Source of the DNA: Mesorhizobium sp. B4-1-3
Lineage (GTDB): Bacteria; Pseudomonadota; Alphaproteobacteria; Rhizobiales; Rhizobiaceae
Reading direction: 5' to 3'
NCBI RefSeq assembly: GCF_006439355.1
Contig: NZ_VFTG01000037.1
Span: 1 to 38,234 of the forward strand
Length of the DNA stretch: 38,234 bases
A program made the translations under genes and the position numbers. The notes under the pieces were generated by a model. The model was given only the letters and a program-made list of their open reading frames with translations, did not search any database and was not told the DNA's origin. Below, piece by piece: positions 7,776 through 15,191 of the stretch (positions within the stretch are counted from its first letter, which is position 1; each line of letters starts with the position of its first letter).

Positions 7776-9325
7776 TGCACGGCGCGATTCCGCAGTTGCA
7801 TGACTATCTCAGATACTCGGCCGACCGACTCGGCGACAAGGTGGCGCTGGTCTGCGGCGGGCAACGCCTCACCTATGCCGAGATCGAGGCGAGAGCTAAC
7901 GGCATTGCACAACATCTGGCAGATGCGGGAGTGGCGCGCGGCGATCGCGTAATGATCTTCGCAGACAACACGGTCGAAACGGTCGTCAGCTTCTGGGCCG
8001 TACTCAAAGCGAACGCCGTGGTGTGCATCGTCAATCCGCTGACGAAGAGCGACAAGCTTCATTACCTGCTCAACGATTGTCTGCCGACCGCGCTGATAAC
8101 GGACAACCATCTGACTTCCATCTTCAGCGAGCCGGCTCGCAACTGCCCGTCTCTGCGCCGAATGATTGTATCCGGGCCGATAGATGACGCCGAGTTGATA
8201 CAACTGCCTCATGCGGTGCGCTGGGACGTTGCGATCGCCGGCGACAGCGCGGCACCGGCGCGCAGATGCATCGACATCGACCTCGCTGCCATAATCTATA
8301 CATCGGGTTCTACCGGCGAGCCCAAGGGCGTGATGCTGACGCACAGAAACATGATGGCGGCTTGCAGCTCGATCGCGTCGTATCTTGAGCTCCTTGAAGA
8401 CGAAGTAATCCTGAATGTCCTGCCGTTGGCATTCGATTACGGCCTCTATCAGATGATCATGGCGTTCCGTACCGGCGCCCGCCTGGTGCTCGAGCGCTCG
8501 TTCGCGTTTCCGGCGCAGATCCTTGGATTGATCAAGCAAGAGCGGGTCACGGGTTTCCCCGGCGTGCCTACCATTTTTGCCGCGCTCTCGGAGCTCAAAT
8601 CGCTGAAGGACCAGGATTTCTCGAGCATTCGCTACGTTACGAATACGGCGGCCGCCCTGCCCCTGAAGCATATTCTCATGCTCCAAGACCTGTTTCCCAG
8701 CGCGCGCATCTATTCGATGTACGGGCTCACCGAGTGCAAGCGCTGCACCTACTTGCCGCCAGAGGATCTCGAGCGAAAGCCGTTGAGTGTCGGAATAGCC
8801 ATCCCGAATACAGAAATGTGGATTGTCGATGAGGACGACAAGCGGGTTGGCCCCGACGTCGTCGGCCAGCTGGTCATCCGCGGCGCGACCGTGATGAAGG
8901 GCTATTGGGGCAAGCCTGAGGCGACCGCGAAAAAGCTCAGACCCGGTCCTCTGCCGGGTGAACAGGTCCTCTACACCGGCGACTACTGCCGGATTGACGC
9001 GGAAGGCTACCTCTATTTCGTCGGCCGCGGCGATGAGATCATCAAATCACGCGGCGAGAAGGTCGCGCCCAAGGAGGTTGAGAACGCGCTTATCGGCATT
9101 CCGGGAGTCAGGGAAGCAGCCGTGATCGGCGTCCCGGACGAACTTCTCGGGCAAGCCGTGAAGGCGTTTGTCGTGATGGAGCAAGGGAGGGCCACTGATG
9201 AGAAGCAACTGCAGAAGGAATGTCAAAAGCGGCTGGAAAACTTCATGGTCCCAAAATCCATCGTCATCGTGAACAGCCTGCCGATGACAGATACGGGGAA
9301 GCTGAAGAAAACGGCTTTGTCCTGA
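7772..9325 (+). CDS. Acyl-AMP ligase / acyl-CoA synthetase family
   Basis: This is a stand-alone ANL-superfamily enzyme of 517 residues. Motifs are IIYTSGSTGEPKGVMLTHRN (from about 175), MYGLTECKR (A5-like), YTGDYCRID (A7-like), GRGDEIIKSRGEKV (hinge) and the C-terminal lysine in DTGKLKK. It should adenylate a carboxylic acid and transfer it to a thiol. With a free acyl carrier protein 55 bases downstream, the likely acceptor is that carrier rather than CoA, but this is inference. The start ATG overlaps the AsnB-like stop (ATGA); a second ATG follows directly. A similar set of amidotransferase, AMP-ligase and carrier is known from exosortase-A/EPS loci, but no exosortase is present here. Confidence 0.85.
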   Translation: MMHGAIPQLHDYLRYSADRLGDKVALVCGGQRLTYAEIEARANGIAQHLADAGVARGDRVMIFADNTVETVVSFWAVLKANAVVCIVNPLTKSDKLHYLLNDCLPTALITDNHLTSIFSEPARNCPSLRRMIVSGPIDDAELIQLPHAVRWDVAIAGDSAAPARRCIDIDLAAIIYTSGSTGEPKGVMLTHRNMMAACSSIASYLELLEDEVILNVLPLAFDYGLYQMIMAFRTGARLVLERSFAFPAQILGLIKQERVTGFPGVPTIFAALSELKSLKDQDFSSIRYVTNTAAALPLKHILMLQDLFPSARIYSMYGLTECKRCTYLPPEDLERKPLSVGIAIPNTEMWIVDEDDKRVGPDVVGQLVIRGATVMKGYWGKPEATAKKLRPGPLPGEQVLYTGDYCRIDAEGYLYFVGRGDEIIKSRGEKVAPKEVENALIGIPGVREAAVIGVPDELLGQAVKAFVVMEQGRATDEKQLQKECQKRLENFMVPKSIVIVNSLPMTDTGKLKKTALS

Positions 9326-9380
9326 AACACCCTTCAACACTACCTTTCATTGAGCTTAATGCACCAACTGGAGAAATAAC

Positions 9381-9647
9381 ATGTTGTCCAGAAAAGATCC
9401 GATGGAGACTTACAGCGAGCAGATTCGTGGTTTCCTTGCCTCGAACTTCTACGTCGCCGACGCCGAGGCCCTGCAAGACGATGCGTCTCTGCTCGATCAG
9501 GGTATCGTCGATTCCACGGGGGTGCTCGAGGTTATCGGCTTCATTGAAGAAACATTCGGCATCACCGTTGAGGATAGCGAGCTATTGCCTGAGAACCTCG
9601 ATTCCGTCCACGGAATTGCTCAATACGTCATGCGGAAAAAGAACTGA
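9381..9647 (+). CDS. Acyl carrier protein
   Basis: This 88-residue carrier protein has the phosphopantetheine attachment motif GIVDSTGVLEVI, with Ser45 as the attachment residue, followed by FIEETFGITVEDSELLPENLDSV. These match helices II and III of the carrier fold. GGAG at 9370-9373 is well placed for the ATG at 9381; Met8 is an alternative. It follows the acyl-AMP ligase and is its probable partner. It is not the housekeeping AcpP: the motif is DST rather than DSL, and it is not next to fatty-acid genes. Confidence 0.88.
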   Translation: MLSRKDPMETYSEQIRGFLASNFYVADAEALQDDASLLDQGIVDSTGVLEVIGFIEETFGITVEDSELLPENLDSVHGIAQYVMRKKN

Positions 9648-9692
9648 TCGCAGCTGCCTCAGGAACGAGACGGTTGGGAAAGCGGGTTTGTC

Positions 9693-10406
9693 GTGAGTCG
9701 GGAAATCAGCGTCGAGAATGCCTACAATAAAGGGCATACCACCTTCATGGGGCTGGAATTGCTCGTGGGGCCTGGCGCACTCGTACCGCGACCCGAGACC
9801 GAGTTGCTGGGCACAACAGCCCTCGATGCCCTGGATCAGTTGAGGATCGCCGAGCCTCGCATAGTCGACATGTGCTGCGGCGCCGGCAATCTGGCCTGCG
9901 CCATAGCGCACTACGCCCCCGCCGCTCGGATCTGGGCGAGCGATTTGACGGATGGATGCGTCGAGGTTTCGCGTCGTAACGTAGCCTTTCATGGATTGGC
10001 CGGTCGGATTGCGGTGCATCAAGGGGACCTGTTCGAGGCTTTCTCGGGCCTGGAACTGGCTGGCACGATCGACATGATCGTCTGCAACCCGCCATACATT
10101 TCGGAAAAGCGCCTTGAGGGCGACCGCTCTCACTTGATCGACCTGGAGCCGCGCGAAGCGTTCGTGGCTGGCCCCTATGGACTGAGCATCCATATGCGGG
10201 TGGTAAAAGACGCGCAGCAATATCTACGCCCTGGCGGCATCCTGCTCTTCGAGGTCGGCCTTGGCCAAGATCGACAAGTCATGGGTCTGCTCGACCGCTC
10301 GAAGTCCTATGAAGACGTTAGCGTGGTCGCCAACGAGCTTGGCCAAGGCCGCGTGGTTTTCGCTTATATGAAGAGCCGCAGCGGACCATCAGCGCCGGAA
10401 GCCTGA
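9693..10406 (+). CDS. HemK/PrmC-like SAM methyltransferase lacking the N-terminal domain
   Basis: This 237-residue class I methyltransferase starts with GTG at 9693. It contains VPRPETELL (31-39), the SAM-binding loop VDMCCGAGNLACAIA, and the catalytic NPPY (132-135), all hallmarks of the HemK/PrmC family that N5-methylates glutamine amides in release factors. Housekeeping PrmC carries an N-terminal helical domain of about 80 residues that recognises the release factor. Here only about 15-20 residues precede the linker 'TFMGLELLVGPG', so that domain is missing. As last gene of the carrier-protein cluster it may methylate an amide nitrogen, perhaps one formed by the upstream amidotransferases. 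The alternative is a moved or duplicated release-factor enzyme. Confidence 0.75.
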   Translation: MSREISVENAYNKGHTTFMGLELLVGPGALVPRPETELLGTTALDALDQLRIAEPRIVDMCCGAGNLACAIAHYAPAARIWASDLTDGCVEVSRRNVAFHGLAGRIAVHQGDLFEAFSGLELAGTIDMIVCNPPYISEKRLEGDRSHLIDLEPREAFVAGPYGLSIHMRVVKDAQQYLRPGGILLFEVGLGQDRQVMGLLDRSKSYEDVSVVANELGQGRVVFAYMKSRSGPSAPEA

Positions 10407-10704
10407 TCGGTTTTGACTGCGACTCGAACGCACACCCAATTGTTTGACAGCGGCGCCGCAGCGACCGTTCCATCACATATTCGCCAAGGCCGAACGCCCC
10501 CGGGTAGTTATCCCCAGCTTGTCGGGGTCGTTAACGATTTAGCGGCCGGTCGTCACGATTTTGCTGCATTTTGATAAAAATTGGCGAATGTTAGCTTGGT
10601 TTAATGTTCGGGGTGGGCGGGATCACAACGGAAGGTAAGATCGTGTCCTACTCTCAGAGAGCCCGTGAGCTCGTGCGACAATCTCAATTGGAGATTGGCA
10701 CGTC
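10407..10704. promoter_or_regulatory. Intergenic promoter region of the type I secretion genes
   Basis: This 298-base gap separates the carrier-protein cluster from the secretion genes. It has a locally AT-rich stretch at about 10555-10610 (TTTTGATAAAAATTGG and TTTAATG), where a promoter is plausible. An inverted repeat, CAATCTC-AATTG-GAGATTG (10679-10697), overlaps the GGAG ribosome binding site of the next gene. I could not assign sigma-factor hexamers. Confidence 0.4.
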
Positions 10705-12438
10705 GTGAAGAAATCCCACACGCAACATCTCGCATCAGCTCTGTCGGGCTGCTGGCATGGGCTGCTTGGCGTCGGTCTCTTTTCGGCAGTGATTAACATT
10801 CTGGCCCTGACGGGCTCCGTCTACATGCTGCAAGTTTATGACCGCGTGCTGCCATCGCAGAGCGTTCCAACGCTCGTCGGATTTACGATCGGCATGCTGG
10901 GTCTTTATGCCATTTACGGACTGCTCGATTTCGTGCGCCTTCGCTTGCTCGTTCGTATAGGCAATCGCCTTTATCGAAATCTACAGCAACAGGCCTTCAA
11001 CATCTCGCTGTCTGCGCCTCTCATTGCCGGTCAGGATGCAACCCGGGTGCAGCCGCTGCGCGACTTGGATCAATTGCGTGGCTTTCTTTCCGGCCTGGGT
11101 CCCACAGTTGTTTTCGACGCCCCGTGGATACCGTTTTACATGGTGGTGATTTATCTCTTGCACCCTTCCCTTGGACTGATGGCAACCATCGGCGCAGCGG
11201 CTGTCGTTTTTTTGACCGTGGTCGCGGAAATTGTTGGTCGCGCGCCGGCGACAAGGGCTTCTGAAACACTTGTCGCCCAGCGCGTTCTTGCGGACGCCGG
11301 CCGGCGCAACGCGGAAGTTGTCCAGGCGATGGGTCTCTCCGCCAGGCTTGGCCGACGGTGGGCAGAAGTCAGCCGCTCATATCTCAAGAACCAGGAGCTG
11401 CTTTCCGACATCGTGGGCGGAGCAGGGTCATTGTCGAGGACGCTCAGGATGGCCTTGCAATCGAGTGTACTCGGGCTCGGCGCTTATCTGGTGATCGGGG
11501 GCGAGGCCTCACCTGGCGTGATCATCGCATCCTCCATATTGCTCGGCCGCTCCCTGGCGCCGGTCGACGCCGCCATAGCAAACTGGAGAGGGTTTCTGGC
11601 TGCCCGCCGAAGTTACTCCGACTTGGTCGCGGCCCTGGATAATTTCGATGACCAAAAGAGCCTTATGGAGCTGCCGCGTCCCCAGGGACAGCTCTCGGTA
11701 GAGGAATTGACGATAGCGCCCCCGGGCACACAACGGCCAACGATTCTCAATGTAAGCTTTCGCCTGGCAAGCGGTGCAGGGATGGCGGTCATCGGCCCTA
11801 GCGGCTCCGGCAAGACGACACTGGTGCGTGGTCTTGTCGGGGTATGGAGGCCGATTCGGGGAAACGTACGCCTGGATGGAGCCGCTCTCGATCAGTGGAG
11901 TTCGGAACTGCTGGGCGCTCATATCGGCTATTTGCCGCAGGATGTCGAACTCTTCGACGGAACGGTCGCCGACAATATCTCGAGGTTTGGGGGGCAGAGC
12001 GACCCGAGAGGTGTCATGGCAGCCGCTCGGGCGGCCGGCGTTGACAAGATGATCATGCGATTGCCGCAAGGGTTCCAAACACGAATCGGCGAAGGCGGGA
12101 CGGCGTTGTCGGCCGGGCAGAGGCAACTCGTCGGACTGGCCAGGGCACTCTATGGCGATCCGTTTCTTGTCGTGCTCGACGAACCGAATTCCAACCTGGA
12201 TTCAGACGGCGATGTTGCGCTGGCGGAGGCGATCCTGGCGGTGCGCCAGCGTGGCGGTATCGTCGTCGTCGTCGCGCATCGCCCCTCTGCGCTGGTCAAT
12301 ATTGATCAGGTACTTGTCATGTCGAACGGGATGGTTCACGCATTTGGCCCGCGAGAAGATGTTCTCTCGAATGTCGTGCGACCCTTCCCTCAGCCGGCAG
12401 TCGTTCCGCTGCAGAAAAATGCAGGCGGCCATGCTTGA
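10705..12438 (+). CDS. Type I secretion ABC transporter (PrsD/PrtD-like)
   Basis: This 577-residue half-transporter has an N-terminal membrane domain (about 1-310), starting with GLFSAVINILALTGSVYMLQVYDRVLPSQS, a hallmark of PrtD-type exporters. The C-terminal ATPase has Walker A GPSGSGKTT (about 364-372), Q-loop LPQDVELF, signature LSAGQRQ (about 468), Walker B VVLDEPNSNLD and H-loop VVAHRPS. The start is GTG at 10705, with GGAG at 10690-10693. In the inner membrane it would pair with the downstream HlyD-type protein and a TolC-like outer-membrane channel not found in this window. The most likely local substrate is the RTX-tailed protein at 36456-37925. PrsDE of Rhizobium exports EPS-modifying glycanases, which fits this setting. 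Confidence 0.9.
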   Translation: MKKSHTQHLASALSGCWHGLLGVGLFSAVINILALTGSVYMLQVYDRVLPSQSVPTLVGFTIGMLGLYAIYGLLDFVRLRLLVRIGNRLYRNLQQQAFNISLSAPLIAGQDATRVQPLRDLDQLRGFLSGLGPTVVFDAPWIPFYMVVIYLLHPSLGLMATIGAAAVVFLTVVAEIVGRAPATRASETLVAQRVLADAGRRNAEVVQAMGLSARLGRRWAEVSRSYLKNQELLSDIVGGAGSLSRTLRMALQSSVLGLGAYLVIGGEASPGVIIASSILLGRSLAPVDAAIANWRGFLAARRSYSDLVAALDNFDDQKSLMELPRPQGQLSVEELTIAPPGTQRPTILNVSFRLASGAGMAVIGPSGSGKTTLVRGLVGVWRPIRGNVRLDGAALDQWSSELLGAHIGYLPQDVELFDGTVADNISRFGGQSDPRGVMAAARAAGVDKMIMRLPQGFQTRIGEGGTALSAGQRQLVGLARALYGDPFLVVLDEPNSNLDSDGDVALAEAILAVRQRGGIVVVVAHRPSALVNIDQVLVMSNGMVHAFGPREDVLSNVVRPFPQPAVVPLQKNAGGHA

Positions 12439-12449
12439 GGTCTCATTCC

Positions 12450-13805
12450 GTGTCTGACGCAACTATTTCTCATGCCCGTGTCGACGACAGGAGACACTGG
12501 CTCGGAACGAGGCTGACCATTGATCCGGATGGTATCCGCACCAACCTGGTTCTGGGCCTAGCAACCACCGCCTTTCTTGTCGTCGGCGGAGGAATGTGGT
12601 TGGGGTTAACCAAGATCGCTGGCGCCGTGGTCGCGCCGGCAACCGTTGTGGTCGAAAGCAGCGTAAAGAAAGTGCAGCACCGGACCGGCGGCACCATCGG
12701 CGGGATCTTCGCCCAGGACGGTGACCATGTGCGTGCTGGCACCGTGTTGGTAAGGCTTGACGACACGCTCACGCGTTCAAACCTGCAGATCGTCAGTGAG
12801 GATCTTGACCGGGTCACCATCCGCCTGGCCAGGCTCGAAGCAGAGCGGCAAGGCTTGTCGGAAATGCAGGTTCCTCCCAATCTGCGCGCGAGAATGGCCG
12901 ACCCGCGGGTAGCTGCTCTTGTCAACGGTGAACGCGCCTTGTTTGAAAGCCGGGCTACGGCACTGGCTGGCCAGAAAGCTCAGTTGCAAAGCCGCTCGAT
13001 GCAGCTCGGGCACCAGATTGATGGCCTCAAGGCTCAGCTTGCCGCGACGAATGACTCGTTGGACCTCCTTACCCACAGCCTCGCCGACGTCCAATCTCTT
13101 TACTCCAGGAAACTGGTGTCCAAGGAGCGATTGAGCAACGTCAGCCTGGAAGAGGCTCGCGCACGCGGCGAGTCTGGGCGACTCGTTGCAGCTATCGCCG
13201 AGGTGCAAGCCCATATCAGTGAAACCGACTTGCAGGCACTTCAGCTCGACGAGCAGATGCGCAGCGACGTGACGAGCGAGCTTCGCGAAAATGAAGCGAA
13301 GCGCACGGAACTCGAGGAGCGCAAGATAGTGGCGGACGACGAGCTCGCCAGGACAGATATTCGTTCACCCCAGACCGGGACGATACAGGAATCCTCGATC
13401 CACACCGTCGGCGGTGTGGTGGCCCCGGGAGAGACGCTTATGGTGGTCGTGCCCGACACCGACAACCTTGTGGTGGATGCGCTCATTCCGCCAGCCCGAA
13501 TGGATGACGTTCAGCCGGGCCAGCGGGTATCGATCCGCTTTCCCTCTTTCGACGTCGGAACCACACCTGTCTGCGAGGGCTCAGTCAAGCGCATCTCTGC
13601 GGATCTGATCAAGGATCAGGAACGCCAGCTTTCCTATTTTTCGGCGCGCATCCATGTCGACAACCAAGCCACCTGCCTGAAAGGTGAGAAAATCCTCAAG
13701 CCGGGCATGCCTGCCGAAGTTCACATCAGCACAGATGAGCGTAGTGTTTGGTCGTATCTGCTTAAGCCGTTGACCGATCAGATTTCCCGGGCCTTCAAAC
13801 AATAG
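12450..13805 (+). CDS. Type I secretion membrane-fusion protein (PrsE/HlyD-like)
   Basis: This HlyD-family periplasmic adaptor has about 451 residues. A single membrane helix (TNLVLGLATTAFLVVGGGMWLGL) precedes a lipoyl-like half-motif (VQHRTGGTIGGIFAQDGDHVRAGTVLVRLDD), a long coiled coil (about 110-300) and the second half-motif (DIRSPQTGTIQESSIHTVGG). It would bridge the ABC transporter to an outer-membrane channel. The frame opens at a TTG (12435) overlapping the ABC stop. The in-frame GTG at 12450 is preferred because GAGG lies at 12437-12440. It is cotranscribed with the ABC gene and converges on the ExoF-like gene. Confidence 0.9.
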   Translation: MSDATISHARVDDRRHWLGTRLTIDPDGIRTNLVLGLATTAFLVVGGGMWLGLTKIAGAVVAPATVVVESSVKKVQHRTGGTIGGIFAQDGDHVRAGTVLVRLDDTLTRSNLQIVSEDLDRVTIRLARLEAERQGLSEMQVPPNLRARMADPRVAALVNGERALFESRATALAGQKAQLQSRSMQLGHQIDGLKAQLAATNDSLDLLTHSLADVQSLYSRKLVSKERLSNVSLEEARARGESGRLVAAIAEVQAHISETDLQALQLDEQMRSDVTSELRENEAKRTELEERKIVADDELARTDIRSPQTGTIQESSIHTVGGVVAPGETLMVVVPDTDNLVVDALIPPARMDDVQPGQRVSIRFPSFDVGTTPVCEGSVKRISADLIKDQERQLSYFSARIHVDNQATCLKGEKILKPGMPAEVHISTDERSVWSYLLKPLTDQISRAFKQ

Positions 13806-13814
13806 CGGGACCAC

Positions 13815-13870
13815 AATTCCAGGAAAAGTGTGAGCGGTTTTCCGCCCGGAATTGCGTAAAATAAAGAGAT
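13815..13870. repeat. Rhizobial palindromic repeat, second type
   Basis: AATTCC (13815-13820) pairs with GGAATT (13848-13853), with GGAAAA and TTTTCC nested inside. The core, 'GGAAAAGTG...GCGGTTTTCCGCCCGG', recurs in slightly diverged form at 37926-37967. It resembles dispersed Mesorhizobium intergenic repeats. It lies between convergent genes. Confidence 0.65.
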
Positions 13871-13871
13871 A

Positions 13872-13908
13872 GTGCGCTCCGCCGTTTCCGTGAAACGGCG
13901 GAACGCAC
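13872..13908. terminator. Strong hairpin between convergent genes
   Basis: GTGCG-C-TCCGCCGTTTC, a CGT loop, then GAAACGGCGGA-A-CGCAC gives a 16-bp stem with one internal mismatch. It lies between the HlyD-like stop (13805) and the ExoF-like stop (13916), so it can serve as a bidirectional terminator. There is no U-run on either side, so Rho-independent action is uncertain. It may also be part of the adjacent repeat. Confidence 0.55.
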
Positions 13909-13915
13909 CAATAGC

Positions 13916-15178
13916 CTACTGGCTTGCCACGCGTCCCAGATCGCTGCTGAATCTTACCTCGATCGTATCCCCTGGAAGCACTTCTGAATCTTCTTCGACG
14001 GATTGCCTGCGCCAATCTTCACCAATCCTGCGTATGATGGTGATCTGGGCCTGGATGGCTTCTCCGCTGACCGGCAATGGCAGGGCTGACGCGCCGGCGG
14101 GCTGCAGCTTCTGACTTGCGGCCTGGAGCCTCGCCGTTGTGTCGGCAAGACGTACATCAGTGTCCCTCAACTCCGTCAGCAAACCGATCTTTCGCGTGTT
14201 TTCATTACGCGCGCGTTGCCTCAGATAGTCTTCCTGCAGGCGTCGCGTCCGCATCAGCTCGACCGAAGTCTGAAGCGCCCCATTGGAAGAGAGAAGCGCG
14301 GAGCGCCTGACGTCCGAAAGCCTGGCGTTGGTCAAGTTGCCCGCTTGGAACAATTTGGTCACCCGCGCCAGATCGTCTTCATCCGCCTTGACCCCGTCCT
14401 TCTCAACCTGCTCGCGCTTGGTCAGAACCTCGATCTGCGTCGCGGCGTCCTTTGCTCCCTGTTCAACGTAGTCTTGTTCTTGTTGGAAGTTGTCGAGAGA
14501 AATCTTCAGCGCTTCTGCTTCAGCCTTGGCAATGGCCGAGTTGAAGGCGGCAGACAAGGGTGATCCTTGCGGCGGCCTTGTATCGAAACTCGCCTGACCC
14601 TGCAGTTCGGCGCGAATGCGAGCACCATGGAAATAGTCGCGGGTGTATTCTCCCCAAAGCGATTGATAGTCGCGTTGCAAATCCACCGGATCGGGACCTG
14701 CCTGGTTCGATCGTGACCGCAAAAGGCTGAGGCCGCCCGCCACCGCAACCGCCTGTCTCACGGTCATGAGGGGTCGATATGCCTGCTGACCCGGAGTGAG
14801 CACGTCTCCAGTCACATATACCGGACGATATTCCGCGACTGTCGCCGTCACGTCACCAGGTTTGACAACGATCATCTGCTCCCGCCCGTCAGGCATACGC
14901 TGGTGGAGTATCTTGGTCGGCAGGATCGCGGCCACATGGGCCTGCAGTTCGGCAGGGGTCAGGCCTCCGACTGGTATCATCCCGACCTCGGGGAGCGCGA
15001 TCGTACCGTCCAGCTGGATTACGGCACGTTGCGTTCGTTCCGGTACAGAAGAAATCCCAATCTCGACTACGTCGCCGGGGGAGAGCTTATAAGCGGTTGC
15101 CGTGTCCGCTGCGAAAGCAGTATCGATCGCGGCCAGCACACCAAGCGCTGCAAGAACGTTTCGCTTCGCGAATGCCAT
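13916..15178 (-). CDS. ExoF-like polysaccharide export protein (OPX family)
   Basis: This protein has about 420 residues. A signal peptide (MAFAKRNVLAALGVLAAIDTAFA) is followed by a polysaccharide-export domain (YKLSPGDVVEIGI... AVIQLDGTIALPEVGMIPVGGLTPAEL) and an SLBB-like segment (RPVYVTGDVLTPGQQAYRP). The second half is a long coiled coil. There is no Wza-type C-terminal amphipathic helix, as in ExoF of Sinorhizobium. It would act in the periplasm or outer envelope with the ExoP-like co-polymerase. The ATG at 15178 was chosen because GGAGA precedes it and the signal peptide begins there; an upstream in-frame extension lacks both. It follows the beta-propeller gene by 13 bases and is the last gene of the operon. 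Confidence 0.87.
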   Translation of the reverse strand: MAFAKRNVLAALGVLAAIDTAFAADTATAYKLSPGDVVEIGISSVPERTQRAVIQLDGTIALPEVGMIPVGGLTPAELQAHVAAILPTKILHQRMPDGREQMIVVKPGDVTATVAEYRPVYVTGDVLTPGQQAYRPLMTVRQAVAVAGGLSLLRSRSNQAGPDPVDLQRDYQSLWGEYTRDYFHGARIRAELQGQASFDTRPPQGSPLSAAFNSAIAKAEAEALKISLDNFQQEQDYVEQGAKDAATQIEVLTKREQVEKDGVKADEDDLARVTKLFQAGNLTNARLSDVRRSALLSSNGALQTSVELMRTRRLQEDYLRQRARNENTRKIGLLTELRDTDVRLADTTARLQAASQKLQPAGASALPLPVSGEAIQAQITIIRRIGEDWRRQSVEEDSEVLPGDTIEVRFSSDLGRVASQ

Positions 15179-15191
15179 AGCTGATCTCCAT

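Noticed and set aside
7745..8686. Long open frame (313 codons) antisense to the acyl-AMP ligase
   Set aside because: It spans an ANL enzyme with conserved motifs on the other strand. The antisense peptide is Arg/His-rich with no recognisable domain.
5757..9647. Exosortase/PEP-CTERM system
   Set aside because: The amidotransferase, AMP-ligase and carrier set recalls exosortase-A-associated genes, but no exosortase or PEP-CTERM protein is seen in the window.
9693..10406. Housekeeping release-factor methyltransferase prmC
   Set aside because: There is no adjacent prfA, the N-terminal domain is missing, and the gene is the last of a biosynthetic run.
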